Translations under genes and position numbers: made by a program
The notes under the pieces: model-generated
Database searches by the model: none
Told to the model about the DNA's origin: nothing
Seen by the model: only the letters and a program-made list of their open reading frames with translations
From: Polymorphobacter fuscus
Lineage (GTDB): Bacteria; Pseudomonadota; Alphaproteobacteria; Sphingomonadales; Sphingomonadaceae
Assembly (NCBI RefSeq): GCF_011927825.1
Contig: NZ_JAATJI010000001.1
Location: 1,488,001 to 1,552,000, forward strand
Reading direction: 5' to 3'
Length of the DNA: 64,000 nucleotides
Shown here: in pieces, positions 20,193 through 28,015 of the stretch
How the letters are laid out: every line of letters begins with the position of its first letter
Position numbering within the stretch: the first letter of the stretch is position 1

Positions 20193-20245
20193 GCCGCCAC
20201 CGGCGGCATTGCATGCGCGATTGCGCTGTCGGCAGGCCGGACCAT
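20189..20245 (-). CDS. Possible 18-residue leader peptide upstream of GH3
   Basis: A short frame with ATG at 20245 lies after a strong GGGGAGGG ribosome binding site and ends in a TGA that overlaps the GH3 ATG (ATGA). The product would be [18 protein letters not shown]. The GH3 start itself has no good ribosome binding site, so GH3 translation may depend on coupling to this frame. No homology can be claimed. The alternative is that the strong site is fortuitous, or that a sequence error hides an N-terminal extension of GH3. Confidence 0.5.
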   Translation of the reverse strand: MVRPADSAIAHAMPPVAA

Positions 20246-20305
20246 CTGATTTTCCCTCCCCGGATCGTCACGCGCAACGCGGCATTGCTGTCGATGCCGT
20301 CGTCG

Positions 20306-20344
20306 TGTTAGCGTTAACATGCGGAGGCGCTCGCGGCTTGTCAA
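20306..20344 (-). promoter_or_regulatory. GH3-operon promoter with LacI-family operator (divergent GH3/GH67 region)
   Basis: On the minus strand TTGACA (20344-20339) precedes, 19 bp further on, the palindrome TGTTAACGCTAACA (20319-20306), which covers the expected -10 position. The site lies between the divergent GH3 operon and GH67 gene, so one bound repressor could control both. No clear independent promoter was recognised for GH67. Confidence 0.75.
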
Positions 20345-20392
20345 CGACCGTGTGGCCGATCGCATGCGAATCAATTCGCCGGGGTGGATGAT

Positions 20393-22528
20393 ATGATGCG
20401 GATGTTGCACTGGCTGATGACGCTGATCCTGGCGGCGTTCGCCCTTGCCGGGCCGGCGCGCGCCGAGGACGGTTATGACCTCTGGCTGCGTTACCGCCCA
20501 TTGCCCGCCGCCCAGGCGCCGCGGGTCGGCGCGATTACCGTCAAGGGCGATTCGCCGATGCTGCAGGCGGCCGCAACCGAACTGCAACGCGGCCTGTCGG
20601 GCCTGTCGGGCACGCGTGTCGCGCTGGCCCCGACCGCTGTCGCCGGCGGCATCGTCGTCGCCGGCGCGCGCGATCCCGCCGTCACCGCGCTCAAGCTCCC
20701 GACGGCGGCGCTGGGGGAGGAAGGCTATCTGGTCCGCGCCGTCCGCCTTTCCGGCATCCCGGTCACGCTCGTCACCGCCAACAGCGACCGCGGGTTGCTC
20801 TATGGCAGCTTTGCGCTGCTGCGCCGGCTGCAGACCGGCAGCGATGTCGCCGAGACGTCGGCGCCCAAGGTCAGGCTGCGCCTGCTCAACCATTGGGACA
20901 ATCTCGACGGCAGTGTCGAGCGCGGATACGCCGGCCAATCGCTATGGGACTGGTGGATGCTGCCGGACTTCGCCGACCCGCGCTATACCGATTACGCCCG
21001 CGCCAATGCCTCCATCGGCATCAACGGAACCGTCCTCAACAACGTCAACGCCAGCGCCGACAGCCTGACCGCGCCCTATCTCGCCAAGGCGGCGGCGCTC
21101 GCCGATGTGTTCCGGCGCTATGGCATCAAGGTCTATCTGTCGGTGCGCTTTTCCGCGCCCGTCGAGATCGGCGGGCTGAAGACCGCCGACCCGCTCGACC
21201 CGGCGGTCGCCGCCTGGTGGCGCGCCAAGACCGACGAGGTCTATGCCGCCATCCCGGATTTCGGCGGCTTCCTGGTCAAGGCCAATTCCGAAGGCCAACC
21301 GGGGCCGCGCGATTACCAGCGCAGCCATGCCGATGGCGCCAACATGCTCGCCGCCGCCATCGCGCCGCACAAGGGCCTCATCATGTGGCGGGCCTTTGTC
21401 TATGCCGACGACAATCCCGATGACCGCGCCAAACAGGCCTATGCCGATTTCAAACCGCTCGACGGCAAGTTCGCGGCCAATGTCATCGTCCAGGTCAAGA
21501 ACGGCGCCATCGATTTCCAGCCGCGCGAACCCTTCCACCCGCTGTTCGGCGCCATGCCCCAGACGCCGCTGATGATGGAATTCCAGATCACCAAGGAATA
21601 TCTCGGCATGGCGACCCATCTCGCCTGGCTGGGGCCGATGTTCGAGGAAACCCTGCGCAGCGACACGCTGCAGAAGGGCAAGGGATCGACCGTCGCCCGT
21701 GTGGTCGATGGCTCGCTGCACGGCCATGCGCTGACCGGCATGGCCGGCGTCGCCAATGTCGGGCGCGATCGCGATTGGGCCGGGTCGACCTTCAACCAGG
21801 CCAACTGGTTCGCCTTCGGCCGGTTCGCCTGGAACCCCGCGGCCGATTCGGACACGGTTGCCGGCGAATGGGCGGCCATGACCTTCGGTCCCGATCCGGC
21901 GCTGGTCGACAAGATCGTGGGGATCATGGCCGGGTCGCGCGAGGCGGTCGTCGACTATACGTCGCCGCTCGGCTTGACCCACCAGATGGCCACCGGCCAT
22001 CATTATGGCCCCGGCCCCTGGGTGTCGGACCTGAAGCGTCCCGAATGGAACCCGGTCTATTACGCCCGCGCCGACCGCCAGGGCATCGGCTTCGATCGCA
22101 CTGCCAGCGGCAGCAACGCCATCGCCCAATATGCCCCCGCTTTCGCTCGCCCGCTCGCCGACCCGGCAACAACGCCGGCGCGCGACCTGCTGTGGTTCCA
22201 CCATGTGCCATGGACGCATCGGATGGCGTCGGGTCGGACATTGTGGGAGGAACTGGTGACCCGGTACAATGCCGGCGTCACCACCGTTGCCGCCATGCGC
22301 CGCGACTGGGCGGCGCTGCAGCCGCAGATCGACGCCGACCGCTTTGCCAAGACCGCCACCTTCCTGGCTGTCCAGGAGCGCGAGGCACGCTGGTGGCGCG
22401 ATGCCAGCATCGCCTATTGGATGTCGGTCAACGGCCTGCCGCTGCCCGCCGGTGCCGCGCCGCCGGCGCACGACCTGGCATGGTACAAGGCGCAATCCTA
22501 TCCGCGCGCGCCCGGCCACCCCGGCTGA
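20393..22528 (+). CDS. aguA: Exported alpha-glucuronidase, glycoside hydrolase family 67
   Basis: Releases (4-O-methyl-)glucuronic acid from the non-reducing end of xylo-oligosaccharides. Start chosen at ATG 20393, 7-8 bases after GGGGTGG; this leaves a signal peptide (LMTLILAAFALAGPARA). In-frame starts at 20384 and 20396 are alternatives. The N-terminal beta domain is followed by a barrel with NHWDNLDGSVERGYAGQSLW, a GH67 hallmark. The likely acid Glu is in VKANSEGQPGP (about residue 290) and further active-site acids lie near MMEFQITKEY (about 395). A C-terminal helical domain ends the 711-residue protein. It is divergent from the GH3 operon, and the LacI regulator gene follows 127 bp downstream. 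This enzyme identifies the locus as glucuronoxylan-directed. Confidence 0.92.
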   Translation: MMRMLHWLMTLILAAFALAGPARAEDGYDLWLRYRPLPAAQAPRVGAITVKGDSPMLQAAATELQRGLSGLSGTRVALAPTAVAGGIVVAGARDPAVTALKLPTAALGEEGYLVRAVRLSGIPVTLVTANSDRGLLYGSFALLRRLQTGSDVAETSAPKVRLRLLNHWDNLDGSVERGYAGQSLWDWWMLPDFADPRYTDYARANASIGINGTVLNNVNASADSLTAPYLAKAAALADVFRRYGIKVYLSVRFSAPVEIGGLKTADPLDPAVAAWWRAKTDEVYAAIPDFGGFLVKANSEGQPGPRDYQRSHADGANMLAAAIAPHKGLIMWRAFVYADDNPDDRAKQAYADFKPLDGKFAANVIVQVKNGAIDFQPREPFHPLFGAMPQTPLMMEFQITKEYLGMATHLAWLGPMFEETLRSDTLQKGKGSTVARVVDGSLHGHALTGMAGVANVGRDRDWAGSTFNQANWFAFGRFAWNPAADSDTVAGEWAAMTFGPDPALVDKIVGIMAGSREAVVDYTSPLGLTHQMATGHHYGPGPWVSDLKRPEWNPVYYARADRQGIGFDRTASGSNAIAQYAPAFARPLADPATTPARDLLWFHHVPWTHRMASGRTLWEELVTRYNAGVTTVAAMRRDWAALQPQIDADRFAKTATFLAVQEREARWWRDASIAYWMSVNGLPLPAGAAPPAHDLAWYKAQSYPRAPGHPG

Positions 22529-22655
22529 TCGGCAAGCATCGATGGCACGGCACGGGTCTTCCCCCTTTCGCCGCTGCCGCTCCGCTGCATCCGGTCAATC
22601 CCGGTCTTGCCGCCATGTGGTGATCAACGCTAGCTGACGCCCGAAAGGGGCTGGA

Positions 22656-23714
22656 ATGAAAGAACCAAGGGGGTCGCGTCGGCAGCGCAACGTGCCGACA
22701 ATCAGCGATGTCGCGGCGCACGCCGGCGTGTCGCCGATGACCGTGTCGCGCGTCATCAACGCCAAGACCAGCGTGCGACCCGAAACGCGCGACCGTGTCG
22801 AAGCCGCCATCGCCGCGCTCAACTATGCTCCCAATGCCGCCGCCCAGTCGCTGGCCGGCGGCGAGGACATCCGGATCGGCCTGCTCCACTATAATCCCAG
22901 CTTCGCCTATCTCAGCGCCTTGCTGATGGGCAGTCTCGACCAGGCCAGCCGCAGCAACGTCCAGCTTGTCGTCGAAAAATGCGACGATGCCGATCAGGCA
23001 ACGGCCGCCATCGATCATCTCGTCGCCGGCCGCGTCGACGGCATCCTGCTGCCGCCGCCGCTCAGCGACGATCCCGCCGTCCTCGCCGCGATCGAACGGG
23101 TCGGCCTGCCGGTGGTCGCCGTCGCCACCGGCGGCGCCCCCGGCTGGGCGATGTCGGTCAGCATCGATGATCGTGCCGCCGCCTATGAAATGACGCGCCA
23201 TCTCGGGGCGCTCGGCCATCGCCGTATCGGCTTCATCACCGGCAACCCCGACCAGGCCGCCAGTGCAGAGCGGCTCGCCGGCTATCAGGCGGCACTGGCC
23301 GACCTGGGGCTGCCCGCGGCGCCTGATCTGGTGGCGCCCGGGCTGTTCACCTACCGGTCCGGCCTTGCCGCCGCCGACCTGCTGCTCGACCGGCCCGAAC
23401 CGCCGACGGCGATCTTTGCCGCCAATGACGACATGGCGGCCGCGACGGTTTCGATCGCCCATCGCCGCGGGCTCGATGTGCCGCGCGACCTGACGATCTG
23501 CGGTTTTGACGACACCGCGCTTGCCACCACGATCTGGCCCGAACTGACCACCATCCGCCAGCCGGTGCTCGAAATGTCGCGCATCGCTGTCGAGCTTCTG
23601 GTCAATGCCATCCGCGATGCGCGCGCCGGCCGGGTCGCCGAGGCCGCCGAACCGCATGTACTCGCCGCCTATGCGCTGATCCGGCGCGATTCGGACGCCG
23701 CCCCACAAGGCTGA
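22656..23714 (+). CDS. LacI-family transcriptional regulator (XylR-like)
   Basis: Sugar-responsive repressor, most likely of the three palindromic operators at 10755, 20306 and 27942. The helix-turn-helix is at residues 15-35 (TISDVAAHAGVSPMTVSRVI), followed by the hinge helix region (ALNYAPNAAAQSLAGG) and a periplasmic-binding-protein-like sensor domain ending near residue 340. Length is 352. The operators have the GC centre expected for this family, and no other LacI gene is in the window. The ATG start has a GAAAGGGG-type site. A poor 9/14 operator match overlaps its upstream region (22622-22635), so autoregulation is possible but weakly supported. It converges with xylE, with 7 bp between stops. 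Confidence 0.9.
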   Translation: MKEPRGSRRQRNVPTISDVAAHAGVSPMTVSRVINAKTSVRPETRDRVEAAIAALNYAPNAAAQSLAGGEDIRIGLLHYNPSFAYLSALLMGSLDQASRSNVQLVVEKCDDADQATAAIDHLVAGRVDGILLPPPLSDDPAVLAAIERVGLPVVAVATGGAPGWAMSVSIDDRAAAYEMTRHLGALGHRRIGFITGNPDQAASAERLAGYQAALADLGLPAAPDLVAPGLFTYRSGLAAADLLLDRPEPPTAIFAANDDMAAATVSIAHRRGLDVPRDLTICGFDDTALATTIWPELTTIRQPVLEMSRIAVELLVNAIRDARAGRVAEAAEPHVLAAYALIRRDSDAAPQG

Positions 23715-23721
23715 TACGGGA

Positions 23722-25155
23722 TCAGCCTTCCATGTCCTCCAGCTCGCGGCCGCGCGTTTCGTTGACCATGGCCTTGACGAAGAAGAACGAGATGACCGCG
23801 AACGTGGCAAAGCCGGTGTAGGTCGCCGCCAGCCCCGGCGACACGGCCAGCGTCGGGAAGCTGACCGACACCGCCGCATTCGCCATCCACTGCGCAAAGC
23901 CGGCGACCGCCAGCCCCGACCCGCGGATCTGGTTGGGGAACATTTCGCCGAGCATCACCCACATCACCGGGCCCCAACTGACGTTGAAGAAGATAACGTA
24001 CAGATTGGCGGCGATCAGCGCGAACAGCCCGTTGTTGCCCGGCAGGCTGACCCCCGATGGTCCGGTGACCGCCGTCGAAAAGGCATAGGCGACCACCGCC
24101 AGCGTCACGGCCATTCCGGCGGAGCCGATGAGCAGCAGCGGCTTGCGGCCGATCTTGTCGATCAGCGCGATGGCGACCAGGCATGCGGCAATCGACAGCA
24201 CGCCCGACAGGATGTTGATCTGCAAGGCATTGTCTTCGGAAAAGCCGACCGCTTCCCACAGCGTCGCGCCATAGTAGAAGACGACGTTGATGCCGACGAA
24301 CTGCTGGAACACCGCCAGGCCGATTCCGGTCCACAGGATAGGCCGGATCTTGCCGGTGGACTTGTCGATGAGGTCGGACAGCTTGGGCTTGTGATGGTCC
24401 TTGGCGAGGCTGGCGCCGATTTCGGCAACCTTGCGATCGGCCTCGACGGCGCCGAACAGCCGCGTCAGCACGGCGCGGGCGCGCTCGGTCTGGCCCTTGA
24501 CGACGAGGTAGCGCGGGCTTTCGGGGATCGCCAGCAGCGCCAGGAAATAGATCGCCGCCGGGATGGCCTGCAACCAGAACATCCAGCGCCAAGCCGGCTG
24601 GCCGAGCCACAGCGCCGCGGTCGATCCGCCCGCATAGCGCGCGAGCGCGAAATTGGCGACAAAGGCGCCCGTCAGCCCGCTGATGATCATCACCTGCTGG
24701 ACGCTCGACAGCCGCCCGCGGATGGACGCGGGTGTCACCTCGGAAATATAGACCGGCGAGATGACGCTGGCGGCGCCGACGCCGAAGCCGCCGATGATCC
24801 GCGCGATGATGAAGATCGTCGAACTGCTCGCCGCCCCGGCCATCAACGCGCTGGCAAGGAACAGCACCGCCGCCAGCATCATGACGCTGCGCCGGCCGAT
24901 CCCGTCCGCCAGCCGGCCGGCGGCAAAGGCACCGATCGCCGAACCGACGAGGATCGCGCCGACATTGACGCCGATGCCGAACTTGCCGAGGTCGAACGCC
25001 GATTCCAGGCCCTTCTGGGTGCCGTTGATGACCCCCGAATCATAGCCGAACATGAAGCCGCCAATCGTGGCCACGGCGACGATCGCGGTGATGAAGGCCA
25101 TGTTGACCTGGCTGTCGTCGGCCGGATGGTCACTCGAATATGCTGCGTCGGTCAT
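23722..25155 (-). CDS. xylE: Sugar porter MFS transporter, probable D-xylose-proton symporter
   Basis: Inner-membrane pentose importer. Start at ATG 25155 with GGAG six bases upstream gives 477 residues; the open frame further upstream overlaps xylC antisense-free sequence but lacks a ribosome binding site. Sugar-porter signatures are visible: GYDSGVINGT in helix 1, RLADGIGRRS after helix 2, PESPRYLV before the central loop, and IDKIGRKP in the second half. It shows 12 likely membrane helices. It is the last gene of xylX-xylB-xylC-xylE, 22 bp after xylC. The specificity for xylose follows from the operon. Confidence 0.88.
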   Translation of the reverse strand: MTDAAYSSDHPADDSQVNMAFITAIVAVATIGGFMFGYDSGVINGTQKGLESAFDLGKFGIGVNVGAILVGSAIGAFAAGRLADGIGRRSVMMLAAVLFLASALMAGAASSSTIFIIARIIGGFGVGAASVISPVYISEVTPASIRGRLSSVQQVMIISGLTGAFVANFALARYAGGSTAALWLGQPAWRWMFWLQAIPAAIYFLALLAIPESPRYLVVKGQTERARAVLTRLFGAVEADRKVAEIGASLAKDHHKPKLSDLIDKSTGKIRPILWTGIGLAVFQQFVGINVVFYYGATLWEAVGFSEDNALQINILSGVLSIAACLVAIALIDKIGRKPLLLIGSAGMAVTLAVVAYAFSTAVTGPSGVSLPGNNGLFALIAANLYVIFFNVSWGPVMWVMLGEMFPNQIRGSGLAVAGFAQWMANAAVSVSFPTLAVSPGLAATYTGFATFAVISFFFVKAMVNETRGRELEDMEG

Positions 25156-25177
25156 GCTCAACTCCGCCCCTGGCTTT

Positions 25178-26044
25178 TTATATTTTTGCAGCCGTGATCC
25201 TGATACCCTGCACGCCCGGATCGAAGGCGAACAGGTCGCCCGCCTGTGGCTGCGCCGCGCGCTCCGCCGCGCGCAACCCCTTGGCCGCCGTCGTCGCATA
25301 GGCGGTGCGCAGGTCGGCACCGCCAAAGGTCATCTTGGTCACATTGGCAACCGGGAAGCGCATGCTGCCAACCAGCTTGCCGGCCTGGTCATAGCGCCGC
25401 ACGCCCCAGCCGCCGAACAGCCCGATCCACAAATGGTCCTCGGCGTCGATCGTCGGTCCATCCGGGTAGCCGGCGCCGTCCTCGATCGTCACATGGCGGA
25501 CCGGCGTCCCCAGCGAGGCGTCGTCATGGATCGGCACCCGCCAGATCGTGCGCCCAAGCGTATCGACATGATACAGCGTCCTGCCATCGACGCTGATCGC
25601 CGGGCCGTTGGTGATGACCACCGGTGGCAGGCCGGCATCGCTGCAATGGCCATCGGCGCAGCGGTGCAGCCGCCCGGTCGCCGCCGTCTCGCCATTGTCC
25701 ATGCTGCCGAACCACAGCCGCCCCTGCGCATCGGTCGTGGCGTCATTGAGCCGGTTGCCGGGTAGCCCGGGTTCGGGCCGGTGCAGCAATTGCAACGCGC
25801 CGCTGGCCGGATCAAAGCGGTGCAGTCCGGTCTGCAGCCCGACGATCATGCCGCCGGTTGCCGCCGGCAATATCCAGCCGACTTCGGCGCCCATGTCCCA
25901 GCTCCGGGCGGCGCCGGTGGCAGGGACGAAGCGGTGGACGCGCCGGCCCTTGATATCGACGAACCAGACCGCGTCCTCGAACCAGATCGGCCCTTCCCCC
26001 AGCGTCGCGCCGACGCCCAGGACCGATTGCACGGTGCCTGCCAT
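25178..26044 (-). CDS. xylC: Xylonolactonase, SMP-30/gluconolactonase family
   Basis: Opens D-xylono-lactone to xylonate, the second Weimberg step. It is a six-bladed propeller of the regucalcin family: GEGPIWFED with the metal-binding Glu near residue 17, NRLNDATTDAQGRLW with Asn/Asp ligands near 100, and YPDGPTIDAEDHLW with the catalytic Asp near 200. Length is 288 residues. ATG 26044 starts one base after the xylB stop. A longer in-frame start inside xylB is unlikely because the family N-terminus (VLGVGATLGEGP) fits this one. Confidence 0.88.
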   Translation of the reverse strand: MAGTVQSVLGVGATLGEGPIWFEDAVWFVDIKGRRVHRFVPATGAARSWDMGAEVGWILPAATGGMIVGLQTGLHRFDPASGALQLLHRPEPGLPGNRLNDATTDAQGRLWFGSMDNGETAATGRLHRCADGHCSDAGLPPVVITNGPAISVDGRTLYHVDTLGRTIWRVPIHDDASLGTPVRHVTIEDGAGYPDGPTIDAEDHLWIGLFGGWGVRRYDQAGKLVGSMRFPVANVTKMTFGGADLRTAYATTAAKGLRAAERAAQPQAGDLFAFDPGVQGIRITAAKI

Positions 26045-26045
26045 G

Positions 26046-26795
26046 TCAGCGCCAGCCGGCATCGACGAAATACTCATGGCCCGTGCACATGCGGGCATCG
26101 TCGGAGGCCAGGAACAGCGCCATTGCCGCCACGTCCGCCGGCTGGATGCGTCCATCGACGCATTGGGCCGCGACGATTTCGGCGGCATCGGCCGGCGTGT
26201 GCCACAGCGCCTGGCGCGGCGTTTCGACATTGCCGGGAACGATGGTGGTGACGCGGATATTGTGGCCGCCAAGATCGCGGGCCAGCGCCCGGGTCATGCC
26301 TTCGATCGCGGCCTTCGCCGTCTGGTAGACCACGAGGTCGGGCAGCCCCAGATGCCAGCTGATCGACCCGAAATTGATGATCGCGCCGCCGCCGGCCGCC
26401 CGCATCGCCGGCACCACCGCCTGCGCTGCAAAGAACAGGTGGCGCAGATTGGTCGCCATCCGGTCGTCCCAATAGGCCGGGGTCACCGCTTCGATGCTGT
26501 GGCGATCGTCATTGGCCGCGTTGTTGACCAGCACGTCGATCCCGCCAAGTTCGTCGCCGATCCGGCCGATCACGCCCTGCAACGCGTCGATGTCGCGCAG
26601 GTCGCAGGCATGGAAAGCACCGGGCGCGAAACGCGCCGCCGTCGCGGCACCACCGGCTTCATCGATGTCGATGAAGGCCACCCGGGCGCCCTGCGCCGCA
26701 AAGGCCTCGACCAGCCCGGCACCGATGCCGGTGGCGCCGCCGGTGACCAGCACGCGCTTGCCGGCAAGACTTGGGTAAACCGCGCGTCCGCTCAC
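26046..26795 (-). CDS. xylB: D-xylose 1-dehydrogenase, SDR family
   Basis: Oxidises D-xylose to xylonolactone with NAD. Short-chain dehydrogenase of 249 residues: TGGATGIGAG cofactor motif near residue 18, NNAANDDRH, catalytic Ser in NFGSISWHLG, and the YQTAK pair of Tyr and Lys near 155. SISWHLGLPDLV and the ending CTGHEYFVDAGWR closely resemble, from memory, the Caulobacter crescentus xylose dehydrogenase, so the substrate call is stronger than for a generic SDR. The GTG start overlaps the xylX stop by 4 bp. Confidence 0.92.
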   Translation of the reverse strand: MSGRAVYPSLAGKRVLVTGGATGIGAGLVEAFAAQGARVAFIDIDEAGGAATAARFAPGAFHACDLRDIDALQGVIGRIGDELGGIDVLVNNAANDDRHSIEAVTPAYWDDRMATNLRHLFFAAQAVVPAMRAAGGGAIINFGSISWHLGLPDLVVYQTAKAAIEGMTRALARDLGGHNIRVTTIVPGNVETPRQALWHTPADAAEIVAAQCVDGRIQPADVAAMALFLASDDARMCTGHEYFVDAGWR

Positions 26796-27919
26796 GCCAG
26801 CAACCCGCGGCGTGCCAGATTGGCCATCAAGGCGCCGATGCCGAAATCCCAGGGGGCGGCGTCGCGCGACGTGGTGACCGTGTTGACCAGCCGCCCCAAC
26901 CGGGCGCTTTCGATGCTGACCCGGTCGCCGACCTTGTGAGTGAAGCCGCGGCCCGGGTCGTCGCGGTCCTGCACCGGGGCGAACAACGTGCCGAGGAACA
27001 ACGCAAAGCCATCGGGATATTGATGCTCGCTCAAGGTCTGGCGGACCAGGTCGAGCGGATCACGGCTGATCGCCGCCATGTTGCTGACACCGTGCAGCAC
27101 ATAGCCTTCGGGACCTTCGATGCGCAGGCTGATCTCGGCCGCGCGGACATCGTCGATGGTGAACCCGCCGTCGAACAGCCGTATCAGCGGCCCCAGCGCA
27201 CATGACGCATTATTGTCCTTGGCCTTGCCGAGCAGCAACGCCGACCGGCCTTCGAAATCACGCAGGTTGACGTCATTGCCCAGCATCGCGCCCACCGCCT
27301 TGCCGGCAGGATCGACAAGCAGCGCCACCTCGGGCTCGGGGTTGTTCCAGGTCGAATCGGACCTTATGCCGATCGGCGCATCGGGGCCGACGCTGGCCAG
27401 CACCGGCGCTTTGGTGAAAACCTCGGCATCGGGGCCGATCGCGACCTCCAGATATTGCGACCACAGGCCGTCGTCGATCAGCGCCGACTTCAACGCCGCT
27501 GCTTCCGGCGACCCCGGCACCACCGACCGGATCGAGCCGCCGACCCGCGTTTCCAGCCGGTCGCGGATCGCCGCCGCCGCCGAAGCGTCGCCGCGGGCGC
27601 CTTCCTCGATGACCCGCTCGATCGCCGACACGGCAAAGGTCACGCCGCACGCCTTGACGCATTGCAGGTCGACCGGGCTGAGCAGGCGCACCGACGCCAT
27701 GTCGAACGGTCCCAGCGCCGCGCCGCCGGCGCCCGAAAAATCACCGCCGGCGACAAGCGCCGCCACGGTCGGCGCGACGCCCGCCATATCGATCAGCTGG
27801 CCCTTGATGACGAGAATGGGGCTGGGCCCGGCATCGGTCAGCATGCGACCGAGAAACGTTCCCGACTGCCAATCCGCCGGCAACGCCGAAACGTCCAAAG
27901 GCCGCGCGTCCGCCATCAT
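26792..27919 (-). CDS. xylX: 2-keto-3-deoxy-D-xylonate dehydratase, fumarylacetoacetate hydrolase family
   Basis: Dehydrates 2-keto-3-deoxyxylonate to 2-oxoglutarate semialdehyde, the step that defines the Weimberg rather than the Dahms (aldolase) branch. The C-terminal FAH-like domain shows the metal-site region WNNPEPEVALLVD near residue 190 and LGNDVNLRDFEGRSA near 225. Length is 375 residues, like Caulobacter XylX. ATG at 27919 follows a G-rich stretch; ATG at 27916 is equally possible. First gene of the xylXBCE operon, headed by a LacI-type operator. Its overlap with xylB supports the pathway assignment. Confidence 0.88.
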   Translation of the reverse strand: MMADARPLDVSALPADWQSGTFLGRMLTDAGPSPILVIKGQLIDMAGVAPTVAALVAGGDFSGAGGAALGPFDMASVRLLSPVDLQCVKACGVTFAVSAIERVIEEGARGDASAAAAIRDRLETRVGGSIRSVVPGSPEAAALKSALIDDGLWSQYLEVAIGPDAEVFTKAPVLASVGPDAPIGIRSDSTWNNPEPEVALLVDPAGKAVGAMLGNDVNLRDFEGRSALLLGKAKDNNASCALGPLIRLFDGGFTIDDVRAAEISLRIEGPEGYVLHGVSNMAAISRDPLDLVRQTLSEHQYPDGFALFLGTLFAPVQDRDDPGRGFTHKVGDRVSIESARLGRLVNTVTTSRDAAPWDFGIGALMANLARRGLLA

Positions 27920-27941
27920 CCCCCCACTCGACTTCTTGTTT

Positions 27942-27979
27942 TGATAGCGCTACCAACACCAGCGCGGTCGTGCTGTCAA
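27942..27979 (-). promoter_or_regulatory. xylXBCE promoter with LacI-family operator (divergent xylX/esterase region)
   Basis: On the minus strand TTGACA (27979-27974) is followed 18 bp later by TGGTAGCGCTATCA (27955-27942), a near-perfect palindrome lying over the expected -10 region. The same site is about 60 bp upstream of the divergent esterase start, so both directions may be controlled. Confidence 0.75.
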
Positions 27980-28015
27980 GGCATCGATGACGCGGCGCGA
28001 TGCTGGGGAGAGACG

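Noticed and set aside
17700..20249. A long plus-strand frame opposite GH3
   Set aside because: Antisense to GH3 with no recognisable motifs; explained by codon bias.
22622..22635. Possible autoregulatory operator upstream of the LacI gene
   Set aside because: Matches only about 9 of 14 operator positions and lacks symmetry; noted in the gene entry but not called.
27455..28015. N-terminal extension of the esterase
   Set aside because: Antisense to xylX; the ATG at 28016 has GGGGAGAG and begins a signal peptide.
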